The position numbers were made by a program, and so were the translations under genes. Source: Burkholderiaceae bacterium (GTDB lineage: Bacteria; Pseudomonadota; Gammaproteobacteria; Burkholderiales; Burkholderiaceae_C). Taken from it: a stretch of 64,000 nucleotides of DNA. The DNA lies in contig JACKLN010000007.1 in NCBI GenBank assembly GCA_024235855.1, forward strand, positions 1 through 64,000. Direction: 5' to 3'. The notes beneath the pieces are model-generated. The model was not told where the DNA came from and ran no database searches. It saw nothing but the letters and a program-made list of their open reading frames with translations. Shown piece after piece: positions 39,478-48,268 of this stretch (positions are counted from its first letter, which is position 1; each line of letters begins with the position of its first letter).

Positions 39478-39831
39478 TTACCCGCGTTTCCAGGGGCGCG
39501 GTCCACCCATCACGTGCATGTGCAGGTGGTAGACCTCCTGCCCCCCGTTGGGCCCGGTGTTGACGATGGTGCGGAAGCCGTCGTCCACACCCAGTTCGCG
39601 CATCAGCCGCGGCGCCAGGCCCATCATGCGGCCCAGCAACGCCTGGTCGCCCGGTTCGGCGTCGTACAGCGTGGCGATGTGCGCCTTGGGAATGATGAGC
39701 ACATGCACCGGTGCCCAGGGGTTGATGTCGTGGAAGGCCAGGAGTTCCTCGTCCTCGTAGGCCTTCTTCGACGGGATCTGCCCGGCGACGATCTTGCAGA
39801 AGATGCAGTTCGGGTCGTGGCGTGTGGTCAT
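39478..39831 (-). CDS. HIT-family nucleotide hydrolase (HinT-like)
   Basis: 117 residues. The histidine triad is VYHLHMHVMGG, with the zinc-type CIFCKIVAGQIPSKKAYED start. HinT proteins hydrolyse AMP-lysine and other purine phosphoramidates. It overlaps hisE by 4 bases (ATGA) and belongs to the his-tat cluster conserved in betaproteobacteria. Confidence 0.94.
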   Translation of the reverse strand: MTTRHDPNCIFCKIVAGQIPSKKAYEDEELLAFHDINPWAPVHVLIIPKAHIATLYDAEPGDQALLGRMMGLAPRLMRELGVDDGFRTIVNTGPNGGQEVYHLHMHVMGGPRPWKRG

Positions 39832-40187
39832 GCTTCACCTCGTTCACGGGCCTGCGCCTTGCGCGCGGCGAACTCCTCCAGGCCCGACAGGCCCTCGCGC
39901 CGCCGCAATTCGGCCAGCACGTCGGCCGGCCGCAGGCCGTGGGCGGCCAGCACGACCATCGTGTGGAACCACAGGTCGGCCACCTCGCCGACCAGCTTGT
40001 CGGCGCCGCCCCCGTGGGGCACGTCCTTGGCCGCCATCACCACCTCGGTGGCTTCCTCGCCCACCTTCTTCAGCATGGCGTCGGCGCCCTTGTGGAACAG
40101 GCGGGCAACGTAGCTCTTGTCGGGGTCGCCGCCGCGGCGGGACTCGATCACGTCCGCCAGGCGGGCCAGGGTGTCGTCGGCGTTCAC
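39828..40187 (-). CDS. hisE: Phosphoribosyl-ATP diphosphatase HisE
   Basis: 119 residues. The active-site pattern SYVARLFHKGADAMLKKVGE, followed by EATEVVMAAK and ELVGEVADLWFHTMVVLAA-type text, is typical of this MazG-like all-alpha enzyme. It removes diphosphate from phosphoribosyl-ATP, the second step of histidine synthesis. GTG start overlapping the hisI stop (GTGA). Confidence 0.95.
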   Translation of the reverse strand: MNADDTLARLADVIESRRGGDPDKSYVARLFHKGADAMLKKVGEEATEVVMAAKDVPHGGGADKLVGEVADLWFHTMVVLAAHGLRPADVLAELRRREGLSGLEEFAARKAQARERGEA

Positions 40188-40576
40188 TTGTAGATGCTCT
40201 GTGGGTCCTTCAGGACCGGGTCGACGGCCTGCCAGGCCCCATTGTTCCAGACGCGGAAGAAGCAGCTGTGACGCCCGGTGTGGCAGGCGATGCCGGGGTC
40301 ATGACCGAGCTGCGTGACCTTCAGCAGCACCACGTCGGCGTCGCAGTCCAGGCGGATCTCGTGCACCTGCTGCACATGGCCCGATTCCTCGCCCTTGTGC
40401 CACAGCCGCCCGCGCGAGCGGCTGTAGTACACGGCCTCGCCGCGGCGCGCCGTCTCGGCCAGCGCCTCGCGGTTCATCCAGGCCACCATCAGCACGTCGT
40501 TGCTGCCCTGTTCCTGCGCGATGGCCGGCACCAGACCCTGGGCGTCCCAGCGGATGCTGTCGAGCAATGTGTCCAT
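40184..40576 (-). CDS. hisI: Phosphoribosyl-AMP cyclohydrolase HisI
   Basis: 130 residues. Zinc and substrate motifs are intact: MVAWMNREAL, GRLWHKGEESGH, and CDADVVLLK with ACHTGRHSCFF carrying the zinc-binding cysteines. It opens the purine ring of phosphoribosyl-AMP, the third step of histidine synthesis. hisF, which normally precedes it in Burkholderiales, is absent; a NUDIX gene lies 21 bases upstream instead. Confidence 0.96.
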   Translation of the reverse strand: MDTLLDSIRWDAQGLVPAIAQEQGSNDVLMVAWMNREALAETARRGEAVYYSRSRGRLWHKGEESGHVQQVHEIRLDCDADVVLLKVTQLGHDPGIACHTGRHSCFFRVWNNGAWQAVDPVLKDPQSIYK

Positions 40577-40597
40577 GGCCGGCAGTCTAGTGGCCCG

Positions 40598-41017
40598 TCA
40601 GTGCGTGGCGCCGGTGAAGCCGCGTTCGGCCGCCAGCCAGCCCAGGACCGGCACCGTGCCCGGCAGCACCGGGCCCACCTGCACCGGCAGCGTCTGCCAG
40701 GCCATCTGCTGGCGCTCGCGCATCTCGAACGCGCCCTGCCAGTGCAGCACCTTGCAGAAGTGCAGCCGCACGCGGGCATGCGGGTAGTCGACGATCTCCA
40801 CCTTCCACGGCACGGCCGAGCCGATGGTGATGCCGAGTTCCTCGTGCAGTTCGCGCCGCAGCGCCTGCTCCACGGATTCGCCGGCCTCCAGCTTCCCGCC
40901 GGGGAACTCCCAGTGGCCGGCGTACACCTTGCCCTCGGGGCGCGACGTGAGCAGGAAGCGGTCGCCGGTGTCGATCAGCACGCCCACCGCCACATCGACG
41001 GGTTCGCGCTCAGCCAT
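40598..41017 (-). CDS. NUDIX hydrolase (MutT-like)
   Basis: 139 residues from ATG 41017. The NUDIX box is complete: GGKLEAGESVEQALRRELHE followed by ELGI. The start VDVAVGVLIDTGDRFLLTSRPEGKVYAGHWEFPGG is MutT-like, suggesting removal of 8-oxo-dGTP or a related nucleotide, though the exact substrate is not readable. Overlaps the DUF815 ATPase stop by 8 bases. Confidence 0.9.
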   Translation of the reverse strand: MAEREPVDVAVGVLIDTGDRFLLTSRPEGKVYAGHWEFPGGKLEAGESVEQALRRELHEELGITIGSAVPWKVEIVDYPHARVRLHFCKVLHWQGAFEMRERQQMAWQTLPVQVGPVLPGTVPVLGWLAAERGFTGATH

Positions 41018-41873
41018 CGAGGCGCCCCGCAAAGTCACGCGCGAACTGGTAGGCCACACGGCCCGAACGCGAGCCGCGCTCCAGCGCCCATACCAGCGAT
41101 TCCTGCCGCGCCCCGGCGATCGCGTCCTCGCCGAGCCCGAAATGCCGCAGCCACTGCGCCACGATGGCCAGGTACTCGGCCTGCGTGAACGGGTAGAAGC
41201 TGATCCAGAGGCCGAAGCGCTCGGACAGCGAGATCTTCTCCTCCACCACCTCGCCGGGGTGCACCTCGCCGTCCTCCGTGTGCGTGTAGCTGAGGTTCTC
41301 CTTCATGTACTCCGGCAGCAGGTGACGGCGGTTGCTGGTGGCGTAGATCAGCACGTTGTCGCCGCTGGCGGCCACGCTGCCGTCGAGCATGGACTTCAGC
41401 GCCTTGTAGCCGGGTTCGCCCTCGTCGAAGCTGAGGTCGTCGCAGAAGACGATGAAGCGCTCCGGCCGCGCGGCCACGCGGTCCACCAGGTCGGGCAGGT
41501 CCACCAGGTCGGCCTTGTCGACCTCGATCAGGCGCAGGCCCTGGGGCGAGAACTCGTTCAGGCAGGCCTTGATCAGGCTGCTCTTGCCGGTCCCGCGGGC
41601 CCCGGTGAGCAGCACGTTGTTCGCCGGCCGGCCGCCAACGAACTGCGCCGTGTTGCGCAGCAGGCGTTCCTTCTGTGGCTCCACCTCCTGCAGGTCGGCC
41701 AGGCGGATGGTGGCCACGTGGCGCACCGGCTCCAGCACGCCACTGCCGCCGCGCTTGCGGTAGCGGAAGGCCACGGAGGCGGCCCAGTCGGGCTCGGCCA
41801 GGGGATGAGGGAGGATGGCTTCCAGGCGAGAGAGCAGCGCCTCGGCGCGGGCGATCAGGGTGTCGACGGACAT
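41010..41873 (-). CDS. DUF815 AAA-type ATP-binding protein
   Basis: 287 residues. Walker A GARGTGKSS and Walker B FIVFCDDLSFDE are followed by the sensor-1 like LIYATSNRRHL. It belongs to the DUF815 family of ATPases often found next to a MutT-type NUDIX gene, as here, and in related genomes close to argJ. The biological role is unknown. Confidence 0.88.
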   Translation of the reverse strand: MSVDTLIARAEALLSRLEAILPHPLAEPDWAASVAFRYRKRGGSGVLEPVRHVATIRLADLQEVEPQKERLLRNTAQFVGGRPANNVLLTGARGTGKSSLIKACLNEFSPQGLRLIEVDKADLVDLPDLVDRVAARPERFIVFCDDLSFDEGEPGYKALKSMLDGSVAASGDNVLIYATSNRRHLLPEYMKENLSYTHTEDGEVHPGEVVEEKISLSERFGLWISFYPFTQAEYLAIVAQWLRHFGLGEDAIAGARQESLVWALERGSRSGRVAYQFARDFAGRLDG

Positions 41874-41966
41874 GCCGTCAGTCTAGGGCACGGGCCGTTC
41901 AACGCCGATTCAACGCTGGTCAGGGATGCTGTGACCCGCACCGTTCGAATCCCGGAGTCCACGACA

Positions 41967-42947
41967 ATGAACACACCCTCGCTGCGTGCCCTGCCCCGCT
42001 GGCTGACCCACCTGCCCCTGGCCTTGCCGCTGATCGGCGCAGCCGCCGCCCAGGCGGGACCCAGCCAGTCCACGACGCCGGTGCCGGGAGGCTTCGTCTC
42101 CGCCTGCGCCAGCCCCATCAGCTCCGGCACGTCGTGGACGCCCGGGCTGGACCTGACGGCCCACTTCAACACCTGGCCGGGCCGCGCCGCCTGCGACAGC
42201 GCCACGTTCGCTGGTCAGGCCGGCGGGTCCACTTCCGCCAGCCAGGCCAGCGGTGCCACGGCCAACCAGGCGGCGGCCGACGCGGGCCTCGGGTTCATCC
42301 ACTTGTCAGCCACCAACCAGGGCCGCTACGCCGACCAGTTCCCCATTGGCGTGGCAGGCGGTGGCTGGCGCGACACGGTCACGTTGCAGCTGGACGGCTT
42401 CGACGGCCAGTCGGCCATCTGGACCTTTGCCGTCGCCATCGACGGCAGCCTTCACGCCGCCGATGGCGGCTCGGCCAAGGCCATGCTGAACGCCTACAAG
42501 AACGGCCAGGAGCTGAACAGGAACGTCGCCGGCCACGACCGCGGTGATTCCGACCTCTTCACCACCGACCGCCAGCGCGTGGCCTGGGGCGTGTCGCGCG
42601 ACGGCGAGCGGCTCATCGACGACCGCATCGTCTTCGCGGTGCCGGTCACGATCGGCCAGGCCTTCGACTTCGGCGTCTACGCGACGCTCGCGGCCAGCAC
42701 CGCGGCCTACAGCGGCAGCCAGCAGCTGACCCATGCCTCGGGCGACTTCATGCACAGCTTCCGCTACGCGGGCAGCTGGGGCCTGAGCATCGGCGGCGAG
42801 GCCGTCAGCGGCTATGGCATCGATGCCGCCAGCGGCGTGAACTGGCTGCTGGCCAGCCCGGTGCCCGAGCCGTCGACCGCCATGCTGCTGGCGCTGGGCA
42901 GTGCCGGCCTGTGGTTCGGCAGCCGCCGCCGCTTCACGGGGGGCTGA
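41967..42947 (+). CDS. PEP-CTERM domain protein of unknown function
   Basis: 326 residues. Signal peptide (LTHLPLALPLIGAAAAQA) precedes a beta-rich, Ala/Ser/Gly-rich body without recognisable enzyme motifs. The C-terminus is a clear sorting tag: SPVPEPSTAMLLALGSAGLW then FGSRRR. It is a likely substrate of an exosortase such as XrtB. Its 3' end faces the large ATPase regulator with 33 bases between. The 93-base upstream gap contains GGGCACG but lacks a proper -12 GC. Confidence 0.85.
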   Translation: MNTPSLRALPRWLTHLPLALPLIGAAAAQAGPSQSTTPVPGGFVSACASPISSGTSWTPGLDLTAHFNTWPGRAACDSATFAGQAGGSTSASQASGATANQAAADAGLGFIHLSATNQGRYADQFPIGVAGGGWRDTVTLQLDGFDGQSAIWTFAVAIDGSLHAADGGSAKAMLNAYKNGQELNRNVAGHDRGDSDLFTTDRQRVAWGVSRDGERLIDDRIVFAVPVTIGQAFDFGVYATLAASTAAYSGSQQLTHASGDFMHSFRYAGSWGLSIGGEAVSGYGIDAASGVNWLLASPVPEPSTAMLLALGSAGLWFGSRRRFTGG

Positions 42948-42980
42948 GGCTGGACTGAAGACAGTCCCTGCGGACTGGCT

Positions 42981-45900
42981 TCAGCCTGCCGAACCGGTCG
43001 AGGTCTGCCCGCCCGCCATCGCGTCCCGCAGCGCCTGCCGGTCGACCGCCGGCGCGCGCATGCCGGCCAGCAGCGCATGTGTGGCCGTCTGCATTGCCGG
43101 CGGTGGTGCGACACCCGTCGCGTGCGCGCAGCGCCACCACTCGGCCAGCCAGCGCGCCAGCGCGTCACCGCTGCCATCGGCCTCCAGGGCCACGGCCTGC
43201 ACGGCGCCGAGCGCCTCCTCAGGCCGGCCCAGTGCGCGCAGGGCGCCGGCCTGGACGGCCGTGCGCAGCAGGCGCGCCTCGTCCAGGTCGGCTGGCGCGG
43301 CATTGGCCAGCAGCGCCAGTGCATCGGCCGGTCGCCCCGCGCGCAGCAGCCACCAGGCCCGCTTGTTGTCCACCATCGTGCGGATGGGCCCCGCCTGCGG
43401 CAGGCCCGGGTCGGTCTGCGCGCGCTCCAGCAGGGCGCCGGCCTCGGCCAGGTCGCCGCACAGCAGCGGCAGGTCCACCACCAGCTGCAAGGTGCTGAGC
43501 CGCGCGTAGGCGTCGGCCGTGGCCTCGGCCAGGGCCAGCAGCCTCGGCTGCTGGGCACGGCAGGCCGCCAGGTCGCCGGCCAGCCAGCCGGCGAACCAGC
43601 GCACCTGGGCCACGAAGAGCTCGCCGCGCACGGCGTCCGCCGCCGGGGGCAGGCGGTCGAGCTCGTCGAGCATCGACAGGCAGGCAGCGATCTCGCCGGC
43701 GTCGCTGTGCAGCTTGGCCAGGTTCAGCAGCGCCATGCGCCGGGTGTTGGGGTGGCCACCACGCCGCGCTGCATCCGCGGCCCGGACCAGCGTCTCTCGG
43801 GCGGCGTCGCGTTGGCCGCGCCAGATCTGCACCACGCCCAGCATCGACAACAGCGCTGAGGCCACGGCCGGAGCATCGACCGCGCGCAGCAGCGCCAGGC
43901 CGCGCTCGCACGCCTGCTGGCCGGTCGCGAAGTCGCCCGACTGCGCGGCGGCGCGCGCCACCCCGTGCAGGGCGTCCGCGATGGCCGGCAGCGCGCCGGG
44001 TTCGTCGGGCCATTGCGCCGCCGCCTGGCTGCACAGGGCCACGGCACGATCGAGCTGGCCGCGGCGCTGCGCGATCTCCGCGGCCGTGACCGTCAGCACC
44101 GGGTGTAGGCCGTCGCCAGCGTCGGGCTGTACCTGCGCCAGCAGGGCCTCGGCGTCGTCCAGCCGCCCCGAACGTGCCCACAGCTGGGCCTGCAGGGCCC
44201 GCACGCGGCGTCGCAACGGTGGCACGGCATCGGCTGCCAGGGCCGCTTCGCGCAGTGCGGCGTCGGCACCGGCCACATCGTCCAGGCGCGCCAGCACGTC
44301 GGCACACTGAAGCCACCACGGCACGGCGGCCGCGGTGGCCGGTGCCACGGCAAGCGCGGCGCGCCAATGCATCAGCGCCTGCGGCAGGGCATGCATACGC
44401 TGCGCCTGTTCGGCCGCGCGCACGTGCCATTCGCGCCCCGCCGTGGCGTCGCCCGCGGCGTCCCAGTGGGTGGCCACCTGGGCCGGCGCGGCGCCGTCGG
44501 CCGCGGCGCGGACAGCCCATGCCGCATGCCAGCGCTCGCGCCTGGGCACCGGTGTCGATTCCCCCAGCGATTCGCGGACCATGTCGTGCGTGAAGCGCAG
44601 ACCGGCACCGCCATCCACCAGCAGCCCGGCCGCCGTGGCGTGCGCCAGCACCGCCTCCACGGCGTCGACCGCCACGCCGGTGATCGCCGCCAACGCCCGT
44701 GCCCGCAGCGGCGGCACGGCCAGGCTGGCCGCCTGAAGCACCTCGGCCGCGACCGCGCCGAGGGCATGCACGCGGGCGCGCACGGCGTCGTGCACGCTGG
44801 GGGGCAAGCGCAGGGTCGCGGGCGTGGCGGCCTCCGTGCCAGCGGCAGACAGCTGCCCCGTGGCCTGCAGCCAGCGCAGGGTCTCGAGCACGAACAGCGG
44901 GTGGCCGCCCGTGCTCGCGTGCAGCTTCATCGCCAGATCGGGTGCCAGCGTGCCCAGGCCGCCGGCCACCAGCTGTCCCACTTCGTCCAGGCTCCAGTCG
45001 TCGAGCACGAGGCGCACGGCCTGCCCGCTGTCGCAGACCGACCGCAGGTGCGCGAGCACGGCCGGCTGCAGCGCACCAACGCGGTGGGCCACCAGGCGCA
45101 AGGGCAGCGGCTCGGCCGACGCCTGCGCGGGATCGGCCGCATCGAGCTGGATCCACCACCGTGCGCTTTCCGCGTCCACCCATTGCCAGTCGTCGAACAC
45201 CAGCACGTTGAAGTTGTCGGCCGCCAGGCGCCGCAGCGCCATGGCGCCTGCGGCGGCCAGGCGCGCCGGCCAGTCGTCGCCAGGCGGGATGGGCGCGGAC
45301 CCGTCCGGTGCCCAGTCCGGCATCACCACGGCCAGGGTCTCCACCACCCAGGAGGGCAGGGCCACGTCGGGCGCCGCCTCGCGCAGCGCACGCAGGCCAC
45401 GGATGGCCGCGGCGAAGGGCGCATCGGCGTCCTCCGGGCGCGCCGCCACATGCAGGACGGCACCGTGGCGGGCCGCCGCTTCGAGGGCGAGCCGGGTCTT
45501 GCCGATGCCCGGCGGGCCGGCGAGCACGACGCTGCGCCCGGCGGCCCAGGCGTCGTCGATGGCGCGCAGCCAGGCCACGCGGGCCACGAACGGGGGCGCG
45601 CCAGGTGCAGGGATGTCGGCCGCCGCGGATTCCTGCAAGGGCGCCGCGCGCCAAGGCCCGCGCGGCGCTGGCGACGTCGCTGCAGGCGTCGCCCCGACAT
45701 GCTGGGCCAGCCAGTCATCGAAGTCCTCGCCCGCGACACCGATCAGCGGTTCCACCCATCTACCTCGGCCGGGCGGGCGGTCCACCGCCACGGCGCCCGC
45801 GGCCAGGCCGAGGCGCTGCCCGTCGAGATCCTGCAGCGGCAGGCCGGCCTGCCGCCACCGGTAGACCTCGCGGCGGAGGTTGCGGCGCGCCGCATCGGGC

Positions 45901-46100
45901 GCCACATCGGGCCACAGCAGGCGTGCCAGGTGGGAGCGCGACGTGGAGCCGTCGATCACCAGCACCACCAGCAGCGCCAGCGCCTTGCGCGTGGCCACCA
46001 GGTGCACCTGCCCATCGTCGTGCACCCGCACCACGTCCTCGAAGGTGACCCACCAGCGTCCGGCCGTCGGAGACGTCGTGGTGCCGAGGCCAGGGCTCAC
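42981..46100 (-). CDS. Large ATPase/TPR transcriptional regulator with N-terminal winged-helix (SARP-like)
   Basis: 1039 residues from a GTG at 46100 overlapping the pdeM stop (GTGA). Residues about 15-90 resemble an OmpR/SARP-type DNA-binding domain (TRKALALLVVLVIDGSTSRSHLARLLWPD then NLRREVYRWRQ). An AAA/STAND ATPase follows: Walker A GPPGIGKTR (about 195-203) and Walker B VLVFDDWQWVD (about 299-309). The second half is Ala-rich helical repeats of TPR type (DDAEALLAQVQPD, GDFATGQQACERGLALLRAV). There is no C-terminal LuxR helix-turn-helix, so DNA binding would rest on the N-terminus. It likely acts as a ligand- or partner-gated activator; inducer and targets are unknown. Confidence 0.75.
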   Translation of the reverse strand: MSPGLGTTTSPTAGRWWVTFEDVVRVHDDGQVHLVATRKALALLVVLVIDGSTSRSHLARLLWPDVAPDAARRNLRREVYRWRQAGLPLQDLDGQRLGLAAGAVAVDRPPGRGRWVEPLIGVAGEDFDDWLAQHVGATPAATSPAPRGPWRAAPLQESAAADIPAPGAPPFVARVAWLRAIDDAWAAGRSVVLAGPPGIGKTRLALEAAARHGAVLHVAARPEDADAPFAAAIRGLRALREAAPDVALPSWVVETLAVVMPDWAPDGSAPIPPGDDWPARLAAAGAMALRRLAADNFNVLVFDDWQWVDAESARWWIQLDAADPAQASAEPLPLRLVAHRVGALQPAVLAHLRSVCDSGQAVRLVLDDWSLDEVGQLVAGGLGTLAPDLAMKLHASTGGHPLFVLETLRWLQATGQLSAAGTEAATPATLRLPPSVHDAVRARVHALGAVAAEVLQAASLAVPPLRARALAAITGVAVDAVEAVLAHATAAGLLVDGGAGLRFTHDMVRESLGESTPVPRRERWHAAWAVRAAADGAAPAQVATHWDAAGDATAGREWHVRAAEQAQRMHALPQALMHWRAALAVAPATAAAVPWWLQCADVLARLDDVAGADAALREAALAADAVPPLRRRVRALQAQLWARSGRLDDAEALLAQVQPDAGDGLHPVLTVTAAEIAQRRGQLDRAVALCSQAAAQWPDEPGALPAIADALHGVARAAAQSGDFATGQQACERGLALLRAVDAPAVASALLSMLGVVQIWRGQRDAARETLVRAADAARRGGHPNTRRMALLNLAKLHSDAGEIAACLSMLDELDRLPPAADAVRGELFVAQVRWFAGWLAGDLAACRAQQPRLLALAEATADAYARLSTLQLVVDLPLLCGDLAEAGALLERAQTDPGLPQAGPIRTMVDNKRAWWLLRAGRPADALALLANAAPADLDEARLLRTAVQAGALRALGRPEEALGAVQAVALEADGSGDALARWLAEWWRCAHATGVAPPPAMQTATHALLAGMRAPAVDRQALRDAMAGGQTSTGSAG

Positions 46101-46771
46101 GGCCGGTTCCTGCGCACGGGCGGCAGCGGCGTGACGGCCGTGTCGTGCACCACGTAGACGCGGTCGTCCGGCGTGCACGGCAACGTGTGCGTGCCGGTGA
46201 AGGCCCCGAAGGCCGGCAGCACGCCCACGGCCGGGCCGAAGTGGAAGCACGGCAGGCGCATGCGGTCATGCGCCCGCCCCCCCACCGACACGGCCGGGTG
46301 CAGATGGCCTGCGAGCACATAGGCGCCCTTCACCGGCTCCGGGTGGTGCGCCAGCGCCAAGGCGCCGCCGGGCCCGACGCGCCACGGCTCGTCGACACAG
46401 GCGATGCGCCATTCGGCGGGCGGATCGCCGGCGTGGCGGTCGTGGTTGCCGCGCACCAGGTGCAGGTCGAGCCCGCCGTGGCGTTCACGCCAGCGCGCCA
46501 CGGCCGCCCAGGTGGCCGGCGCCTTCGACCGCGCCGAGTGGATCAGGTCGCCCAGGAAGACGATGCCGCGCGCGCCGGTGGCGGCAATCGCCGCGTCCAG
46601 CCGCGCCAGCGTGGCGCTGGTCGTGCCCTGGGGCACCGGCACACCCAGGCGGCGGAAGCTCTGCGCCTTGCCCAGGTGAAGGTCGGCCACGAGCAGCATC
46701 CCCTCGAGCGGCAAGAAGGCCGCGCGCTGGGGCAACAGGCGCAGCGGCACGTCCGCGATCTCGATGTCCAT
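46097..46771 (-). CDS. pdeM: Ligase-associated metallophosphoesterase PdeM
   Basis: 224 residues. Metallophosphoesterase motifs run in order: VADLHLGKAQSFRRLG, FLGDLIHS, VRGNHDRHAG, LAHHPEP and AGHLHPAV. The close spacing and the LHLGK...FRR start mark the ligase-associated family that usually accompanies an Lhr helicase and a DNA ligase in damage repair. Neither partner is visible nearby; instead it is coupled to the large regulator downstream. Confidence 0.85.
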   Translation of the reverse strand: MDIEIADVPLRLLPQRAAFLPLEGMLLVADLHLGKAQSFRRLGVPVPQGTTSATLARLDAAIAATGARGIVFLGDLIHSARSKAPATWAAVARWRERHGGLDLHLVRGNHDRHAGDPPAEWRIACVDEPWRVGPGGALALAHHPEPVKGAYVLAGHLHPAVSVGGRAHDRMRLPCFHFGPAVGVLPAFGAFTGTHTLPCTPDDRVYVVHDTAVTPLPPVRRNRP

Positions 46772-46808
46772 GTGCTGGCCGCGCCTGCGCGCCGAACCAC
46801 CGCGCCGC

Positions 46809-47477
46809 TCAGGTCAGGCGGGCGAGTGCCGGCTCCAGGTTCTCGGTGGGCAGCCGCTTGAAGCCGGAGCGGGCGTAACGGTGCAGGCGGCCGACGGCCA
46901 GCGCGGTGAGCGCCGAGGCCAGCACGTTGGCATCCACCGTCGGCGTGGCCGATCCGTTGGCCTCGGCGGCCTGGCGCAGGCACTGGCGCAACTGCGACTC
47001 CACCCGGTCGAAGAACTGGTTCATGCGCACCGACAGCCGCTCGTGCTCGAAGACCAGCGCGTCGCCCACCATCACACGCGTCATGCCCGGGTTCTTCTCG
47101 CCGAACTGCAGCAGCACGGCCACGATCTTCCGCGCCTGCGCACCACCGTCGCTCTCGCGCTCGGCAATCTGGTTGACCAGCGAGAACACGCTGCTCTCGA
47201 TGAACTCGATCAGGCCTTCGAACATCTGCGCCTTGCTGGCGAAGTGGCGGTAGAGCGCCGCTTCGCTGACGGCCAGCTTCGCCGCCAGTGCGGCGGTGGT
47301 GATGCGCTCGGCACCCGGCTGCTCGAGCATGCCGGCCAGCGTCTGCAGGATCTGGATGCGGCGCTCGCCGGGCTTGGGGCGCTTGCGCGCCGGGGCTTCC
47401 GGGGCGGTGGGCGCCGAGGCGGGTGCCGCGGTGTCGGGACCCGCTTCGACGGCGGGTTCGCTCAGGGGGTCGGACAT
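46809..47477 (-). CDS. slmA: Nucleoid occlusion factor SlmA (TetR family)
   Basis: 222 residues from ATG 47477 (a GTG 21 bases upstream is possible). After a Pro/Ala-rich leader, ERRIQILQTLAGMLEQPGAE with ITTAALAAKLAVSEAALYRHFASKAQMFEGL is the SlmA helix-turn-helix. SlmA binds chromosomal sites and blocks FtsZ ring assembly over the nucleoid. In Burkholderiales it neighbours a HAD nucleotidase and argB, as seen here. Confidence 0.92.
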   Translation of the reverse strand: MSDPLSEPAVEAGPDTAAPASAPTAPEAPARKRPKPGERRIQILQTLAGMLEQPGAERITTAALAAKLAVSEAALYRHFASKAQMFEGLIEFIESSVFSLVNQIAERESDGGAQARKIVAVLLQFGEKNPGMTRVMVGDALVFEHERLSVRMNQFFDRVESQLRQCLRQAAEANGSATPTVDANVLASALTALAVGRLHRYARSGFKRLPTENLEPALARLT

Positions 47478-47578
47478 GGTGGACGTGCCGGCACTCACTT
47501 ACAGATCGAAAAAACATTCTGGCACAGGGATCCGCCGTACCGGCGCAGGTAAACACCGAGGCGGCCCCGCCGCCGGTG

Positions 47579-48268
47579 TCAGCCTCGCGTCAACTGCAGC
47601 AGGCGGGTGATGCGCCGGTCCACGTAGGCCGGCCGGCGCGCCACCCGCGTGGCCGCCGCGACGCCCCAGCCGGCGCGGCGCGTCCAGCGCTGCATCCACA
47701 CGGTGCGCATGCCCAGCGAGCGGGCCGCCTTCTGGTGCTCCAGCGTGTCCTCCACCAGCACCGCGCGCGCGGCCGGCACCCGCAGGCGCGCGAGCAGGCG
47801 GCGGAACATGCGCCGGTCGGGCTTGGGGCGCCAGTGGCCGAACATGCGCATGTCCTCGATGCACAGCACGCCGTGGAACAGGTGGCCGATGCCCAGCGCG
47901 CCGATCACGCGCTCGGCGTAGTCGCGCGGTGCGTTGGTCAGCACATAGCGGCGCCCGGGCAGCCGCGCCAGCGCGGCGAAGTCGTGCGCGTGGCCGTAGA
48001 CGCGCTGCTCGAGCCCCGGCAGGCGGTGCGTCTGCGCCAGGAAGTGCGCACCGGCCACGCCGTGGTGGCGCACTAGGCCGAGCAGCGTGGCGCCATAGCG
48101 TTGCCAGTAGCCGCGCCGCAAGGCATCGGCGCCGGCCTCGTCCACGCCCAGGTGCTCGACGATGTAGTCCGTCATGCCGCGGTTGACCTCGCGGAAGGCC
48201 GACGCCGAGGCGTCGTGCAGCGTGTTGTCGAGGTCGAACAGCCAGACCCGGCCGCCGTCGGGCGGCAT
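47579..48268 (-). CDS. Pyrimidine 5'-nucleotidase (HAD superfamily)
   Basis: 229 residues from the ATG at 48268, whose first base is the last base of the argB stop (TGATG). HAD motifs: WLFDLDNTLHD (nucleophile Asp), YVLTNAPRDYAE (motif II), KPDRRMF (motif III Lys) and VLVEDTLEHQKAA (motif IV). It matches the SDT1/PPN-type pyrimidine 5'-nucleotidase group, with the basic tail often seen in betaproteobacteria. It is translated right after argB. Confidence 0.9.
   Translation of the reverse strand: MPPDGGRVWLFDLDNTLHDASASAFREVNRGMTDYIVEHLGVDEAGADALRRGYWQRYGATLLGLVRHHGVAGAHFLAQTHRLPGLEQRVYGHAHDFAALARLPGRRYVLTNAPRDYAERVIGALGIGHLFHGVLCIEDMRMFGHWRPKPDRRMFRRLLARLRVPAARAVLVEDTLEHQKAARSLGMRTVWMQRWTRRAGWGVAAATRVARRPAYVDRRITRLLQLTRG

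Noticed and set aside
41886..41901. Possible sigma-54 site GGGCACGGGCCGTTCA before the 41967 PEP-CTERM gene
   Set aside because: The -24 part is good but the essential G of the -12 GC is missing.
43219..45654. Long frame overlapping the large regulator on the same strand
   Set aside because: Arg/Gly/Ala-rich alternate-frame translation; the frame with Walker A and B motifs is the real one.
47488..47503. SlmA-type site (GTGAGT...) upstream of slmA suggesting autoregulation
   Set aside because: Only one half matches GTGAGTACTCAC; the other half does not.
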